Assembly (NCBI GenBank): GCA_016342345.1
Contig: JAEINO010000012.1
Location: forward strand, 1-64,000
Length of the DNA stretch: 64,000 nucleotides
Direction of reading: 5' to 3'
From: Pseudodesulfovibrio sp.
GTDB taxonomy: Bacteria; Desulfobacterota; Desulfovibrionia; Desulfovibrionales; Desulfovibrionaceae
Numbering within the stretch: position 1 is the stretch's first letter; the number at the start of each line of letters is the position of its first letter. The notes under the pieces are model-generated. The model did not search any database, had not been told where the DNA came from, and was given only the letters and a program-made list of their open reading frames with translations. The position numbers were made by a program, and so were the translations under genes. Shown here piece after piece: positions 1-8,420 of the stretch.

Positions 1-638
1 AAACGCAAAGTCTGGCTTCTCCAGCGACCGATGTTTTCCGTGCCGCCTTCATAGCGGAATTGCGGATTCAGGGCATCTGTAGTGTAATCGCCGTTATTGG
101 CCATGATGAAAGCGGAGCTTGTCGGGGCAGCACTTCTTTTCAGGTTGTCTTCTTCCTTGGACGTTTGGGTCGTGCTATATCCGGGGCGGTTGAAAACGTC
201 ACCCATGACCGCTCTGCTCTGCGCATCGAGCCAGGGAGTGATTTCGTCGATTTCCATCTGTCCTTTCTGTCGCCATTCCTTGCCGTCGCTGCTCAGGACT
301 TTCATCTCCAGGTTGGCAGTCTTGTCGAGGATGGCAATGGTGCCGGTGACAAGGTAATCGATTCCCAGGCCCTGAAGGACTTTGAGGGATTCGGCCGTGC
401 TGTTGGGGGCGGGGATATCGGATAGGCTTTTGCTTGTCGGTTCTACGTGTCCAAGCCATTCCAGATCGTTATTCAAGCTGGCTTGAAATGCTTTGGGGAA
501 GTACGAAAATTTTTGTGGTCCGTTGTAGGCAAACGGAAGAATAGCATATTCCTTCGTGTTTTGGGCTATGGCCGGAGTGGCCAGGATCAGGATTGCCAGC
601 AGGGCAGTGAGAACGATGTGAAGGCGTCGGTTTGCCAT
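1..638 (-). CDS. secreted protein, N-terminal part (gene runs off the window)
   Basis: The reading frame is open from an ATG at 638 to the window edge, giving 212 visible residues. A near-ideal ribosome site (GGAGG) lies about 6 bases upstream of the ATG. Residues 1-25 form a signal peptide (basic start, Leu/Ile-rich core, AIA-Q cleavage site), so the product is probably periplasmic or exported. The N-terminal region after it (start KEYAILPFAYNGP) resembles the entry domain of VCBS/FG-GAP repeat proteins of Desulfovibrionaceae; this is from memory and the repeat part itself would lie outside the window. It is transcribed away from the methyltransferase gene at 851, with a 210-base divergent intergenic region between them. 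Confidence 0.75.
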   Translation of the reverse strand, partial: MANRRLHIVLTALLAILILATPAIAQNTKEYAILPFAYNGPQKFSYFPKAFQASLNNDLEWLGHVEPTSKSLSDIPAPNSTAESLKVLQGLGIDYLVTGTIAILDKTANLEMKVLSSDGKEWRQKGQMEIDEITPWLDAQSRAVMGDVFNRPGYSTTQTSKEEDNLKRSAAPTSSAFIMANNGDYTTDALNPQFRYEGGTENIGRWRSQTLR

Positions 639-850
639 ATATTCCTCCGTAAAATGAAAATGTCTTGTTATCATGTCAATTGTGTTTTGCGTGCTTTGTC
701 ACGCGGCAGGCCTTTGTACCAGTTTCCGTGCCGGGATGCAAAGGCGGACTGTTGTTGATTCGTCGGGGTCAAGTCTGTATTGAGTCTCTGTGAACGGCAT
801 ACGTGTCGTACTGCATTACAATGGACACCAGAGATGTCCGGGGAGCGAGC

Positions 851-2134
851 ATGACGAGTAGCGGTCGGACATTCAGGCTTTTGTGTGACATGGAGTCCGT
901 TCCTTTGGTGGAAGGGCTTCTTGAGTCGCAGGGTTTTTTATTTGATCCTGAACCATTTTACCTGTTTGCGCGTAAAATAACGCATGAACCTTTCCCCCTT
1001 GGCGAAAGTTTGGCCGCCCGGTTCGGTCTTATTTATATTCAGGATCGTTCCTCAATGTTGCCTCCGCTGACTCTTGATCCGCCGCTGGGCGCGAGTGTCC
1101 TGGACATGTGTTCGGCTCCAGGCAGCAAGACCAGTTTGCTTTCCCGTCTCGTCGGACGCGAGGGCTTTGTGTTTGCGTCCGAGCCTTCTGCGGACAGGTT
1201 GGGGACCCTTCGTGCCAATTTGCGGCGTACTGGATCGGCCAATGCTGCCACGGCCAAGATCATGGCCCAGGATCTCCCTTTCCCCAACAACTCATGGGAT
1301 TACATCCAGCTCGATCCTCCTTGTAGCGGATGGGGGACCGTGGACAAGAATCCCAAGGTCATGGAATTGTGGACCGAAGCCAAGACCGCACCACTGGTTG
1401 CTTTGCAAAAGACGCTCCTTGAAAAGGCTGCTGCCATGCTCCGTCCCGGCGGGCATGTTCTGTATTCCACCTGTACGACGAATATTGCGGAAAATGAAGA
1501 TCAGGTTGCCTGGGCAATGAAGCATCTGAATCTTGAACTGGAGCCGCTTGCCGAGCCTGCCGGTTTTGTTTTTGGTGCACCGCTTCTTTCCGGGATGGAC
1601 GGTGTGTTGCGAGTGTCCGAGGACTCCGAAGGGCAAGGATTCTTTTTGGCCAGATTCCGCAAAAAGGATGACGGGAGTGCAATTGAGAGCGGCCATGTGC
1701 AAAAAAGGGAGCTGCCGGGAGCAAAGTTGAATCTCGCCAGAATGATCGGAGGAGAGTCCATAGCGTTTGATAATCTTCCTCCAGGCGATGCGTATGATTT
1801 TGGTGGCAAGGTCTTTTTTCTTCATGAACGCGCCCTGGCAATGGTGCCTGGTTTAATCCGCTGGCAGGGATTCCCGTTGGGCAAGGTGGCCGGTCGAGGC
1901 CCCAATGCCACATTCAGGCCTGGAGCAATGTGCAGGGTGTTGCTTCCCCCTGTTGCGTCAAAACACGGGCCGGATGTTTTCAATGTGGAAGATTCGGATG
2001 TTCTGGAGCAATTTTTAACGGGCCAAAGCCTTGGTTTCAGGGTCGGAAAAGGCCCTGTTGGGCTGTATTACAGGGGTTTGCCCCTCGGTTGGTTGTCCCG
2101 CAAGGGCAAAAGGCTCATTTGGTCTGCAAAATAG
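851..2134 (+). CDS. RsmB/NOP family RNA (cytosine-5) methyltransferase
   Basis: SAM-dependent enzyme expected to methylate C5 of a cytosine in rRNA or tRNA in the cytoplasm. The Rossmann motif I (DMCSAPGSKT, residues ~85-94), motif IV (DPPCSGWG, ~155-162) and motif VI (YSTCT, ~205) are all present. Both active-site cysteines of the family (PCSG and TCT) are therefore kept. The C-terminal third lacks a clear PUA domain by eye but has the extension usual in RsmF-like proteins. An upstream GTG at 803 keeps the frame open. I prefer ATG 851 because GGGGAG lies 6 bases before it and the protein then begins at the conserved RTFRLL segment. The gene stands alone, upstream of the tRNA pair. The exact RNA target cannot be read from sequence. 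Confidence 0.9.
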   Translation: MTSSGRTFRLLCDMESVPLVEGLLESQGFLFDPEPFYLFARKITHEPFPLGESLAARFGLIYIQDRSSMLPPLTLDPPLGASVLDMCSAPGSKTSLLSRLVGREGFVFASEPSADRLGTLRANLRRTGSANAATAKIMAQDLPFPNNSWDYIQLDPPCSGWGTVDKNPKVMELWTEAKTAPLVALQKTLLEKAAAMLRPGGHVLYSTCTTNIAENEDQVAWAMKHLNLELEPLAEPAGFVFGAPLLSGMDGVLRVSEDSEGQGFFLARFRKKDDGSAIESGHVQKRELPGAKLNLARMIGGESIAFDNLPPGDAYDFGGKVFFLHERALAMVPGLIRWQGFPLGKVAGRGPNATFRPGAMCRVLLPPVASKHGPDVFNVEDSDVLEQFLTGQSLGFRVGKGPVGLYYRGLPLGWLSRKGKRLIWSAK

Positions 2135-2183
2135 GTAATGGATTCCAGCCTGTTACATGCGTTAGTTTTTTCGTGAAAAAGCG

Positions 2184-2212
2184 TTGACAAATGTCTTCGG
2201 TGTGGGCAGTAT
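2184..2212 (+). promoter_or_regulatory. possible sigma70 promoter upstream of the tRNA genes
   Basis: TTGACA at 2184-2189 is followed after 17 bases by CAGTAT at 2207-2212. The -35 box is perfect but the -10 is weak. It could drive a longer precursor carrying both tRNAs. Confidence 0.35.
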
Positions 2213-2276
2213 CCCCTTCGCTGAACGCGGATGAGCGTCTCAGGCTGAAGCGGGTAGCCCCTTGATAACAAAGGGG

Positions 2277-2306
2277 TTGACAAAAAACCCGAAGCCAAGC
2301 TAAAGA
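2277..2306 (+). promoter_or_regulatory. probable promoter of tRNA-Val/tRNA-Asp
   Basis: TTGACA at 2277-2282 and TAAAGA at 2301-2306 (18-base spacer) put the start of transcription at about 2313-2318, at the 5' end of the tRNA-Val gene. The -10 is imperfect. Confidence 0.45.
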
Positions 2307-2317
2307 CACTCTCCTGC

Positions 2318-2393
2318 GGGCGGGTAGCTCAGCTGGAAGAGCATCGCCCTTACAAGGCGAGGGTCACAGGTTCGAGCCCTGTTCCGCCTACCA
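2318..2393 (+). tRNA. tRNA-Val (anticodon TAC)
   Basis: A 76-nt cloverleaf can be folded. The acceptor 2318-2324 pairs with TCCGCCT before A and an encoded CCA end. The D-arm is GCTCAGC-type. The anticodon stem CGCC/GGCG carries loop CTTACAA, giving anticodon TAC. The T-arm is ACAGG-TTCGAGC-CCTGT. The outermost acceptor pairs include two G-U pairs. Confidence 0.95.
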
Positions 2394-2435
2394 TTTCGTC
2401 TTAAAGCGTTGCTTAACACGCTTTATTATAAGTGC

Positions 2436-2512
<77 letters not shown>

Positions 2513-2521
2513 CTAAAGATC

Positions 2522-2555
2522 AAGGGTTTCAAGCAATTAGCTTGAGACCCTTTTT
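2522..2555 (+). terminator. rho-independent terminator after tRNA-Asp
   Basis: A 13-bp stem with one G-T wobble (arm AAGGGTTTCAAGC with GCTTGAGACCCTT) and an AATTA-type loop is followed by a run of five T. It ends the tRNA transcript just before the converging integrase gene. Confidence 0.85.
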
Positions 2556-2566
2556 CTTTGTTGTGG

Positions 2567-3700
2567 CTAATTAGCCGCTCGTGGCTCGTCTTCGTGGCTC
2601 GACGTGTCTTTCAGGTTTTCATCCGCTGTCTTTGTCGCCTTGTCGAATAGGGCGTGGCGACTTTTCAGGGCTTCATCCAGAGCGTTCACTGCAATGTTGT
2701 TTTTGCTCACCCGGTGGATGTATCTTTCCGTCGTTGTGGTTGACTTGTGCCGGAGCAATTGCTGGATATCCAGAATATTCGCCCCGGCATCAATCCCAAT
2801 GCTCGCCGCGAGGTGTCGCATTCCATGAAAACCGAATTTCTTAATCTCGGCCTTTTTGCAGAGTTTGACAAGCCACCAGCTGTGACAGTCGCGAACCATC
2901 CAGCGGGATTGGTCAAAGACATACTCTGATTTCCCGGCCTCCAACTTCCGTTCGGCCAAGAGTTTTTTGAGCGATTCGGCCATGGGGACTTCATCGAACT
3001 CCCAGTCACCGCCCCGGCGTTTCTGCGTCCACAGCCCTACCGTTGTTTTCGCAAAGTTGACCTCCGACCACTTGATTCTGAAAACCTCAGATTTTCTCGC
3101 CGCAGTGTAGAATGTGCACAGCAAGATGAGGCGTTCCAAGCGATCAGCAATGTCCAGCACAGCTATGAAGTCATCAAATGGAGGCACATAGCGAGGGTGG
3201 CGTTTCTCTGGGAACCTGTCCACAAGCTGGAAAGGGTTGAGCCGGTCCAGATTGTGGTACTTTATACCCCAGTTCCACGCTGCTACCAGATTCATCCGGT
3301 CCTTGTTCGCGGTGTTGCCGTTCTTTCGCCGCTTGAGCTTGCTCAGATGGTCAAGAGCCATCGCCGGGGTTATTTCACCTACTGGCAGTGTCGGCCTAAT
3401 GCTGTCGCGGAACAGCCGCTTGAAAGCACGGCGTTTCGCGTCGTAGGTCTTTTCCGTCCAAGCGGTTTGGACAAAGTCCATGTACAGCTCCGCCCATCGA
3501 CCAGTTGTCAGAGCGCGGCCAACGGTGTTCATGTCTTTCATGTTTTGTCGGTCTGCCAGTTCTAGGGCTTTGGTCGTTTCTCGTTCCCATGATTTGGCAT
3601 CTTTTTGCTTGTCAAAGAGCATAGTGCGCCTGAGTTGCTTTCCTGCAAACGGGGTATAGCGCACCGCGCCCCGCCATTTTCGTCCTTCTCGATAAGGCAT
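2567..3700 (-). CDS. int: tyrosine recombinase / phage-type integrase
   Basis: 377-residue site-specific recombinase that would integrate and excise the neighbouring element at tRNA-Asp. An N-terminal SAM-like core-binding region (~70-150) precedes the catalytic domain. Catalytic residues are visible: Arg202 in TAARKSEVF, His292 and Arg295 in FHGMRHLAAS, His318 in LRHKSTTTT and nucleophile Tyr327 in TERYIH. A ribosome site AGGAGC lies upstream of the ATG at 3700. Its 3' end points at the tRNA. The length and motifs are complete, so it is probably active. The C-terminal tail (ending SHEDEPRAAN) recalls the VEPRASHE-type peptide readable on the minus strand of the repeats at 51.4, 57.8 and 62.3 kb. 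Confidence 0.92.
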   Translation of the reverse strand: MPYREGRKWRGAVRYTPFAGKQLRRTMLFDKQKDAKSWERETTKALELADRQNMKDMNTVGRALTTGRWAELYMDFVQTAWTEKTYDAKRRAFKRLFRDSIRPTLPVGEITPAMALDHLSKLKRRKNGNTANKDRMNLVAAWNWGIKYHNLDRLNPFQLVDRFPEKRHPRYVPPFDDFIAVLDIADRLERLILLCTFYTAARKSEVFRIKWSEVNFAKTTVGLWTQKRRGGDWEFDEVPMAESLKKLLAERKLEAGKSEYVFDQSRWMVRDCHSWWLVKLCKKAEIKKFGFHGMRHLAASIGIDAGANILDIQQLLRHKSTTTTERYIHRVSKNNIAVNALDEALKSRHALFDKATKTADENLKDTSSHEDEPRAAN

Positions 3701-3743
3701 TGTATATGCTCCTGTTTCGGAAGGTCGCTTACCTGAATGAAGT

Positions 3744-3995
3744 CTACCAGAGCTCGTGTCCGCTGGTCAAATTCTTGCTGTTGCGTATGCGCTGTCTCGG
3801 CTTTGATTCTGGTTGTACCGATGCGCTGAACGCATTGCGGGCGATATACTCAGCAACTTTGTGCGAGTAGAAGCGAATCCCGCGCTTGCCGACCCGGAAG
3901 CCTCCAAGGGCTTCTCGCATGTCTCCGCGTCTCACAAGACTGGGGGAACACCCCAATATTTTTGCAACGTCATTTACTGTTAACTTCTCATCCAT
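3744..3995 (-). CDS. excisionase-like HTH DNA-binding protein
   Basis: Small protein of 83 residues if translation begins at ATG 3995; an in-frame ATG at 4052 would add 19 residues. The core KLTVNDVAKILGCSPSLVR followed by a basic/Gly wing (FRVGKRGIRFYSHKVAEYI) is the MerR/Xis-type winged helix. It lies 43 bases upstream of the integrase on the same strand, so it could serve as recombination directionality factor or as a repressor of the element. The position and fold suggest this; function is inferred. Confidence 0.7.
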   Translation of the reverse strand: MDEKLTVNDVAKILGCSPSLVRRGDMREALGGFRVGKRGIRFYSHKVAEYIARNAFSASVQPESKPRQRIRNSKNLTSGHELW

Positions 3996-4151
3996 GTTAG
4001 CGATCTTTCCATTGGTTTTGTTGGGGGAACCCGAGAGATTGCCGCCCAACACTCCAGTTTGACACTACCGCAGGATGAAAAGTCAAATGAGATTCATAGG
4101 GTTTGTGAGAAAAAAGTGATATTTTTTGAAAGTGGGGATGTTTTCAAGAGA

Positions 4152-4184
4152 AAGCCCCCTATCGGCATGTGCCGGTAGGGGGCT
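4152..4184 (-). terminator. strong stem-loop terminator after the methyltransferase gene
   Basis: Arms AAGCCCCCTA and TAGGGGGCTT with an inner CGGC/GCCG extension form a GC-rich hairpin, followed on the minus strand by TTTCTC. It sits 30 bases downstream of the leftward methyltransferase stop. Confidence 0.8.
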
Positions 4185-4213
4185 TGATTATTGCGGATGG
4201 CTCCGCAGAGCTT

Positions 4214-5240
4214 CTATTGGTTGGAGAGGAGTAAGCCTACGAGTGTCGCAACGGCAATTCCCATTGCCAAAAGCCACCAGAGGGAAGTGAGTTCAATTTT
4301 GCCAGCATTGGAAAGGAGCTTGTAGCCAGAGAGCTTTTCCATTTTGGTGCGAATCGTACCCAGCAGGTCTGCAGGGATGCCCGCCTTCTTCAAGATTTTT
4401 TCAGTGTCGTTGAGCATGACCTCGCCGTGAGTAGTGTCTGCCCGCTTGGCCCTTTCTGCGCACAGCTGCATGTAGTCAGCGTCCTGAAAGGCCTCGGCCC
4501 CCTTCTCGAAGAAGTGCGGGTCAAGTTCGATTCCGGTGCAGTTGCGACCAGTAATAACACAGGCCCTGCCAATGGCACCAGTCCCGGCGCAGGGGTCAAA
4601 GACATGAGCATCCTCAGGAATGAAGCGCTTGAGAATGCGCGCAAGAACTTCGATGGGCTTCTGGGTCCTGTGAACAGAGACCATCTTTCCCTTGGCGGCA
4701 CACCACTGCTTGAGTAGTTCATTGCCCATGCAGATCGGAGAAGACAGCACGTTCCATGGTGTCTTTTTCTTCTGCAGCTTCGTGCATCCCTTGCGCCAAG
4801 CTACTACGAAGTTTTCTTTGGCATTGGTCGGGCCACTCTTTTTCGGATCCGGGTTGTGCTTTACCCACACGCCGTGGCTGACTCCACCGTCAAAGTGCTT
4901 GGCAAGTTCATTTTCCAGCCTTTCCAGCTGAAGCGACGAGCAGAAAATGACCACAGCGCCTTTCGTTTGATCCACTACTTTGGCTATCAAAGTGACGAAA
5001 CTTTCAATGTCAAAGATTACTTCGTCAAATTCTGCCCGGGCATATCCTTTTAAGGACGTTGTAGGGGATGTCGGTCACGACAGCATCGAACTTGCCGCAC
5101 TTGCATTTTTTCATGTACTCGAACGAGTCGCCACAGAAGAGTCTACATATCGCCCAGGTGGGGAGATACGTGTAGAAAAAGGCCAGAACCATTGCCGTTG
5201 TTTTGAGGAGCTTCTTGCGAAGCGTAGACGTGTTGATCAC
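4214..5240 (-). pseudogene. DNA methyltransferase (beta class), split by a +1 frameshift, with a C-terminal membrane segment
   Basis: Two reading frames, 5025-5240 and 4214-4990 plus its upstream extension, together make one N4-cytosine/N6-adenine methyltransferase. The first carries motif IV as DAVVTDIPYN. The second carries the SAM motif I FDPCAGTGAIG and a TQKPIEVL segment, the order IV-then-I of beta-class enzymes. Reading one base less in the run TTTT at 5048-5051 (AAAA on the coding strand) joins them in frame. The gene is therefore either inactivated, slippery, or affected by an indel error. The last ~25 residues are hydrophobic (around SLWWLLAMGIAVATLVG) and look like a membrane anchor, unusual for this family. 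An element-protection or regulatory role is plausible but unproven. Confidence 0.75.
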
Positions 5241-5582
5241 CGCGTACTCCTTGTAAAAAGGGTAAACGGCCTACCGATTCGGAACTATATTATTGTCGTG
5301 TCCCGAACGACATTGACTGGGAAATCTCACCAAATTTTGGGGAGAGTTGTAGACCTTGTTGAAATGCCTCGATGGCACAAATTAGTTTTAGTCAATGTGA
5401 TTTTTGCTGAGAATTGAGTTTGAAGCTCTTCTCACCATGCAAACAAACTAGACTGTTTTTCTGGCGTTGTCAATATCTCATTGTAATCATTGGAGATAGG
5501 TTTTGGTTGCCCTGTTTTTCCATTGCTCTAATGGCTCGAAATTATTGGAAGTAAAGAAATTATAAGTTACAAACCATCCTGC
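5241..5582. other. AT-rich intergenic stretch
   Basis: About 340 bases, AT-rich, without a convincing gene on either strand. It would contain the promoter of the leftward methyltransferase gene. No clear repeat or hairpin was seen. Confidence 0.4.
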
Positions 5583-5921
5583 TTGTTTTGTTGCATTTTT
5601 TTGATGATGGGTTCCCTTTTGTTAAAAATAATTGAATTCGCGAAGCCAGCTATTGGAAAAACAAGGATCACGCCCCCTTCCTCCAAAATGCGATTCCGAA
5701 CGGGGAAACGTACGGCTTTGATTCGTTTTCATTCTGATGAACTGATTTTCGTGAAATCATCTAATTTTGTCAAAAACGACCAATTTTGGAAAGAGACTAT
5801 CACAAGGATCTTTAAGAAAAGTAATGTCAGCATCTCCCCTCTTAAAGGATATAAAAATATTGACAGCATCTATATTCCAAGAGCACGAAAAATCGGAATG
5901 GTAAAAACGATCAATCATTGA
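5583..5921 (+). CDS. doubtful small hypothetical protein
   Basis: An open frame of 112 codons with no recognised domain and no good ribosome site. An alternative ATG exists at 5610. The C-terminal half is basic and has ordinary amino-acid composition (SSNFVKNDQFWKETITRIFK), which is the only argument for a real gene. It could equally be chance in AT-rich DNA. Confidence 0.25.
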   Translation: MFCCIFLMMGSLLLKIIEFAKPAIGKTRITPPSSKMRFRTGKRTALIRFHSDELIFVKSSNFVKNDQFWKETITRIFKKSNVSISPLKGYKNIDSIYIPRARKIGMVKTINH

Positions 5922-6350
5922 CGATAACACCGCAGTCAATATTTTCTTATCCCCTGACTTGTCGAGCCTAGTTGGGGTCATTGGTCGACAGTATTTACAC
6001 CAACTAGCCCATCTCGTGAGCAATATCCTGCGGATGCACTTATGGCCTCTTGCGCTATGAATGCACGTGTTCCTGACCGCCATCATCCCGAAATTTGCTG
6101 TGTACTATTTGGGGACGCCCTCGGTCTTGCGCTCTTATCCTCTTGCATCCGTTCCCTGCCGCTCTTGGTGGGATGGCATAGCAGGGGAACGGTAGGATGC
6201 ACCAAATGGGTATCCGTGAAATGGCAAAAAAAGAATAAAAAGAGTTACTTGAGACAGTAAGATAGAAAAAGCTCTGGGCTCTTGGCTGGAAACGAGCGAT
6301 ATTGGAGGTGGGAAAAGAAGACAGGAAAAATTGGAAGCAAGGAGAAGAAA
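5922..6350. other. intergenic stretch before the Asp/Ser-rich gene
   Basis: About 430 bases with no supported gene; short open frames here lack ribosome sites. The part just before 6351 is A/G-rich and carries the ribosome site of the next gene. Confidence 0.4.
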
Positions 6351-6776
6351 ATGATCTGGTTATTAATCACTATCGTTATTGCGGGAATTGCAATCAATGC
6401 ATGCACAAACAGTGATTCTACTGTTATCAGCAGCTACAGTTTTGATGACGACGATGAAAGTTCGTCATGGTCGCATGAGGACATGTTTGACGACTCTGAT
6501 GATTTGATTATGAATCCTATCTACTCCAGCTTAATTTGCAATATTTGGCACAACAGCTCTGACGATGACATGTTCACTTCTGATGATTCTTGGTCGTCAG
6601 ATGATAGCAGTTCGATGTTTGATGACTCTTCGTCTTCAATGTTCGATGACGATTGGATGAGCAGTGACAGTACGTCCATGTTTGATGATAGTTCCTCATC
6701 AATGTTCGATGATGATTCCATGAGCTGTAGTTCTGATGATGATTTCGGCTCTGGATCTTCAATGTTTGATGACTGA
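6351..6776 (+). CDS. Asp/Ser-repeat small lipoprotein or membrane protein
   Basis: The protein has 141 residues starting at ATG 6351, chosen because AAGGAG lies 6 bases upstream; an upstream in-frame ATG at 6282 lacks such a site. Residues 1-17 are strongly hydrophobic (MIWLLITIVIAGIAINA), followed by Cys18, a plausible lipobox (I-N-A-C). The rest is almost only Asp and Ser with the unit SMFDD repeated five times from about residue 88 to the end, some copies as SSSMFDDS and others as SSSMFDDD. The chain is extremely acidic, probably disordered and able to bind divalent cations. No family is recognised. The gene stands alone and ends at a bidirectional terminator. Confidence 0.7.
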   Translation: MIWLLITIVIAGIAINACTNSDSTVISSYSFDDDDESSSWSHEDMFDDSDDLIMNPIYSSLICNIWHNSSDDDMFTSDDSWSSDDSSSMFDDSSSSMFDDDWMSSDSTSMFDDSSSSMFDDDSMSCSSDDDFGSGSSMFDD

Positions 6777-6831
6777 TGTGAATGTGTCATTCGCCGTATC
6801 GGATCTTGCGCTACCCTACGCCTTCTGGCGA

Positions 6832-6861
6832 ACAACAGCCCCTAGTTACGGGGGCTGTTGT
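6832..6861. terminator. bidirectional terminator
   Basis: A perfect 11-bp stem (ACAACAGCCCC / GGGGCTGTTGT) with a 7-base loop lies between the converging Asp/Ser-rich gene and the RepA-like gene. T-rich bases follow on the plus side. Confidence 0.85.
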
Positions 6862-6863
6862 CT

Positions 6864-8123
6864 TTAGTCGCGGCCATCTATCCATTCACGGACAGCTACC
6901 GGATCCATCTCATACTTCTCACATTTTTCAAGGAAGAAATCTTCGCCATAATGTAGGCACCGTTTTAAACGATAATGCATTTGTAATTCCCTTTGGGATA
7001 GCAGGCCGCCATTTGCGATTTCCGTCTCTGCTAAAATGGCAAGATTGGTCTTTTTGCTCATGGTGACCAGATAGGCCGCAAAGCTCCTAGGCTTTTTGGA
7101 CAAGCAATACTTTATGATGACTGCCGCTGCATTTTCGCCCTTCATTCGGATTAGTTCGTCGAGTATCCTGGTGACTTCTTTGTCCGACCTATCCGTTGCA
7201 GGAATGGCTGATAGAATTGTTGTCGGTAGGTCTGAGTCGAAGGGCCTGGGACTTGGCTTGCTTGTTTTTTTTTGTTCTTCTTTTTTCTGTGGTTTTTGAA
7301 ATGCTGGGACATATTGTGTGCCGACAAGCTTGAATGTTACGCACCCATTGTCGACGTTGACAGTCTCTTTGCCATCAGCGGTTTTCATTTCCAGTTCATA
7401 CCTATTTCCGGTCGCTTCATTAATAAGATTGATTGCGATCTGAAGCTTTAGTGTGATGTGTGAAATATGCTTTGCATTAATGCCAATTTTTTCGGCCAGG
7501 CGCTTTGCATTAATCTTCCACGGCCTATTGTATAAGAATGATTTCTCCAAAAGTTCGAAGAGCCGCATAGCAGTCGGATTGCTGATCCTTTGGTATTCGT
7601 TCAGAGATAAGTTGCGATAATGTAATGACTGGCGAAGCCGATCCAAAAACAATTCGTCAAATGCAATGCGCGGTGGATCAAGATTTCTCGAGAACGACAG
7701 GACATTGAAGCTTTCAGCGACTTTCCCCTTTGCGCCACTGGCATCGTGCACGTGGTAACTTTGATCAAATTTTATTCGCATGTTGCTATAGCGTTTTAGT
7801 GTATCATAGAAGCGGTCGATGGCCTCTTGATTCGGGTTGTTGCTGGTCCCCTTTATGCCCTTGATAAGGCTGCTTGGTGTGTATTGCGTCAGGTCGATTA
7901 TTCGCATCCAATCCCCATTGTTATCGATATTGTTTTGCGCCAAGCAAAGCAGGTACAGAAGGGTTTTGTAGTCAACATCCGTTGGCAGCTTTTCTCCTCC
8001 GCACGAAACTTCATACTTACCGTCCCCTGATACAAGCGTACTCGAGGTGTTTCGGCGGTTAACGGACCATGTGCACACTTCGATAAAATTTATATCCCAC
8101 CGAATGTTTTCCATATTTTTCAT
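6864..8123 (-). CDS. RepA/RPA-like replication initiator protein
   Basis: A 419-residue protein with a ribosome site (AGGAG, 6 bases before ATG 8123). The first ~280 residues look like the winged-helix initiator fold of plasmid RepA proteins. They contain a conserved KTLLYLLCLAQ helix, RFYDTLKRYSNMRI, then a second winged helix around RISNPTAMRLFELLE and WKINAKRLAEKIGI. A low-complexity Lys/Pro-rich linker (~290-305) leads to a C-terminal helical domain of unknown role. Within an integrated element it suggests that the element can replicate as a plasmid after excision. Family assignment is by pattern only; a different DNA-binding initiator is possible. The AT-rich region upstream (8345-8420) could hold its binding sites. 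Confidence 0.55.
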   Translation of the reverse strand: MKNMENIRWDINFIEVCTWSVNRRNTSSTLVSGDGKYEVSCGGEKLPTDVDYKTLLYLLCLAQNNIDNNGDWMRIIDLTQYTPSSLIKGIKGTSNNPNQEAIDRFYDTLKRYSNMRIKFDQSYHVHDASGAKGKVAESFNVLSFSRNLDPPRIAFDELFLDRLRQSLHYRNLSLNEYQRISNPTAMRLFELLEKSFLYNRPWKINAKRLAEKIGINAKHISHITLKLQIAINLINEATGNRYELEMKTADGKETVNVDNGCVTFKLVGTQYVPAFQKPQKKEEQKKTSKPSPRPFDSDLPTTILSAIPATDRSDKEVTRILDELIRMKGENAAAVIIKYCLSKKPRSFAAYLVTMSKKTNLAILAETEIANGGLLSQRELQMHYRLKRCLHYGEDFFLEKCEKYEMDPVAVREWIDGRD

Positions 8124-8344
8124 AAATAACTCCTGACCTGATGCTAATAGTTTTGCCTCCTATGCACCAAGTCTGAGTCAGTTTTATGCTCGTGGGTAAG
8201 GCATTGTCGAGCTGGTTGGATAGGGTATTTTCTCTTTTTGCCATATGAGAGCAATCGGTTCGCTTGTTTCAATCAAAGCTTTCGCCTTTTTGGAATAGTG
8301 CGGTTCGTGAAAGTTCAATGTTAATAGGGACTTTTTGTGGCGAT

Positions 8345-8420
8345 ATGGTTCTCTAAATACAATACTTGAAAACAATTTCTAAATACAACAACGAGCGTTG
8401 TCGTTTATGGATTTTTGAAA
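8345..8420. repeat. AT-rich repeats and palindrome upstream of the RepA-like gene
   Basis: TCTAAATACAA occurs at about 8352 and again at about 8379. It is followed by the palindrome ACAACGAGCGTTGT. These are candidate iterons or an operator for the initiator gene that starts at 8123 on the minus strand. Confidence 0.4.

Noticed and set aside
1-638. Apparent frameshift in the first, partial gene
   Set aside because: An initial reading with a five-T run gave a stop at about 470; recounting the run (four T after five A on the coding strand) shows one continuous frame from 638 to the window edge.
2579-2605. Similarity of GTGGCTCG repeats at the integrase 3' end to the start of repeat R
   Set aside because: Only about ten bases are shared on each side; too short to claim that 2579 is a fourth R copy or an attachment site.
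5025-5060. Programmed frameshift in the methyltransferase
   Set aside because: The A4 run is shorter than usual slippage sites and no stimulatory structure was evident, so a broken gene or sequence error is the simpler reading.
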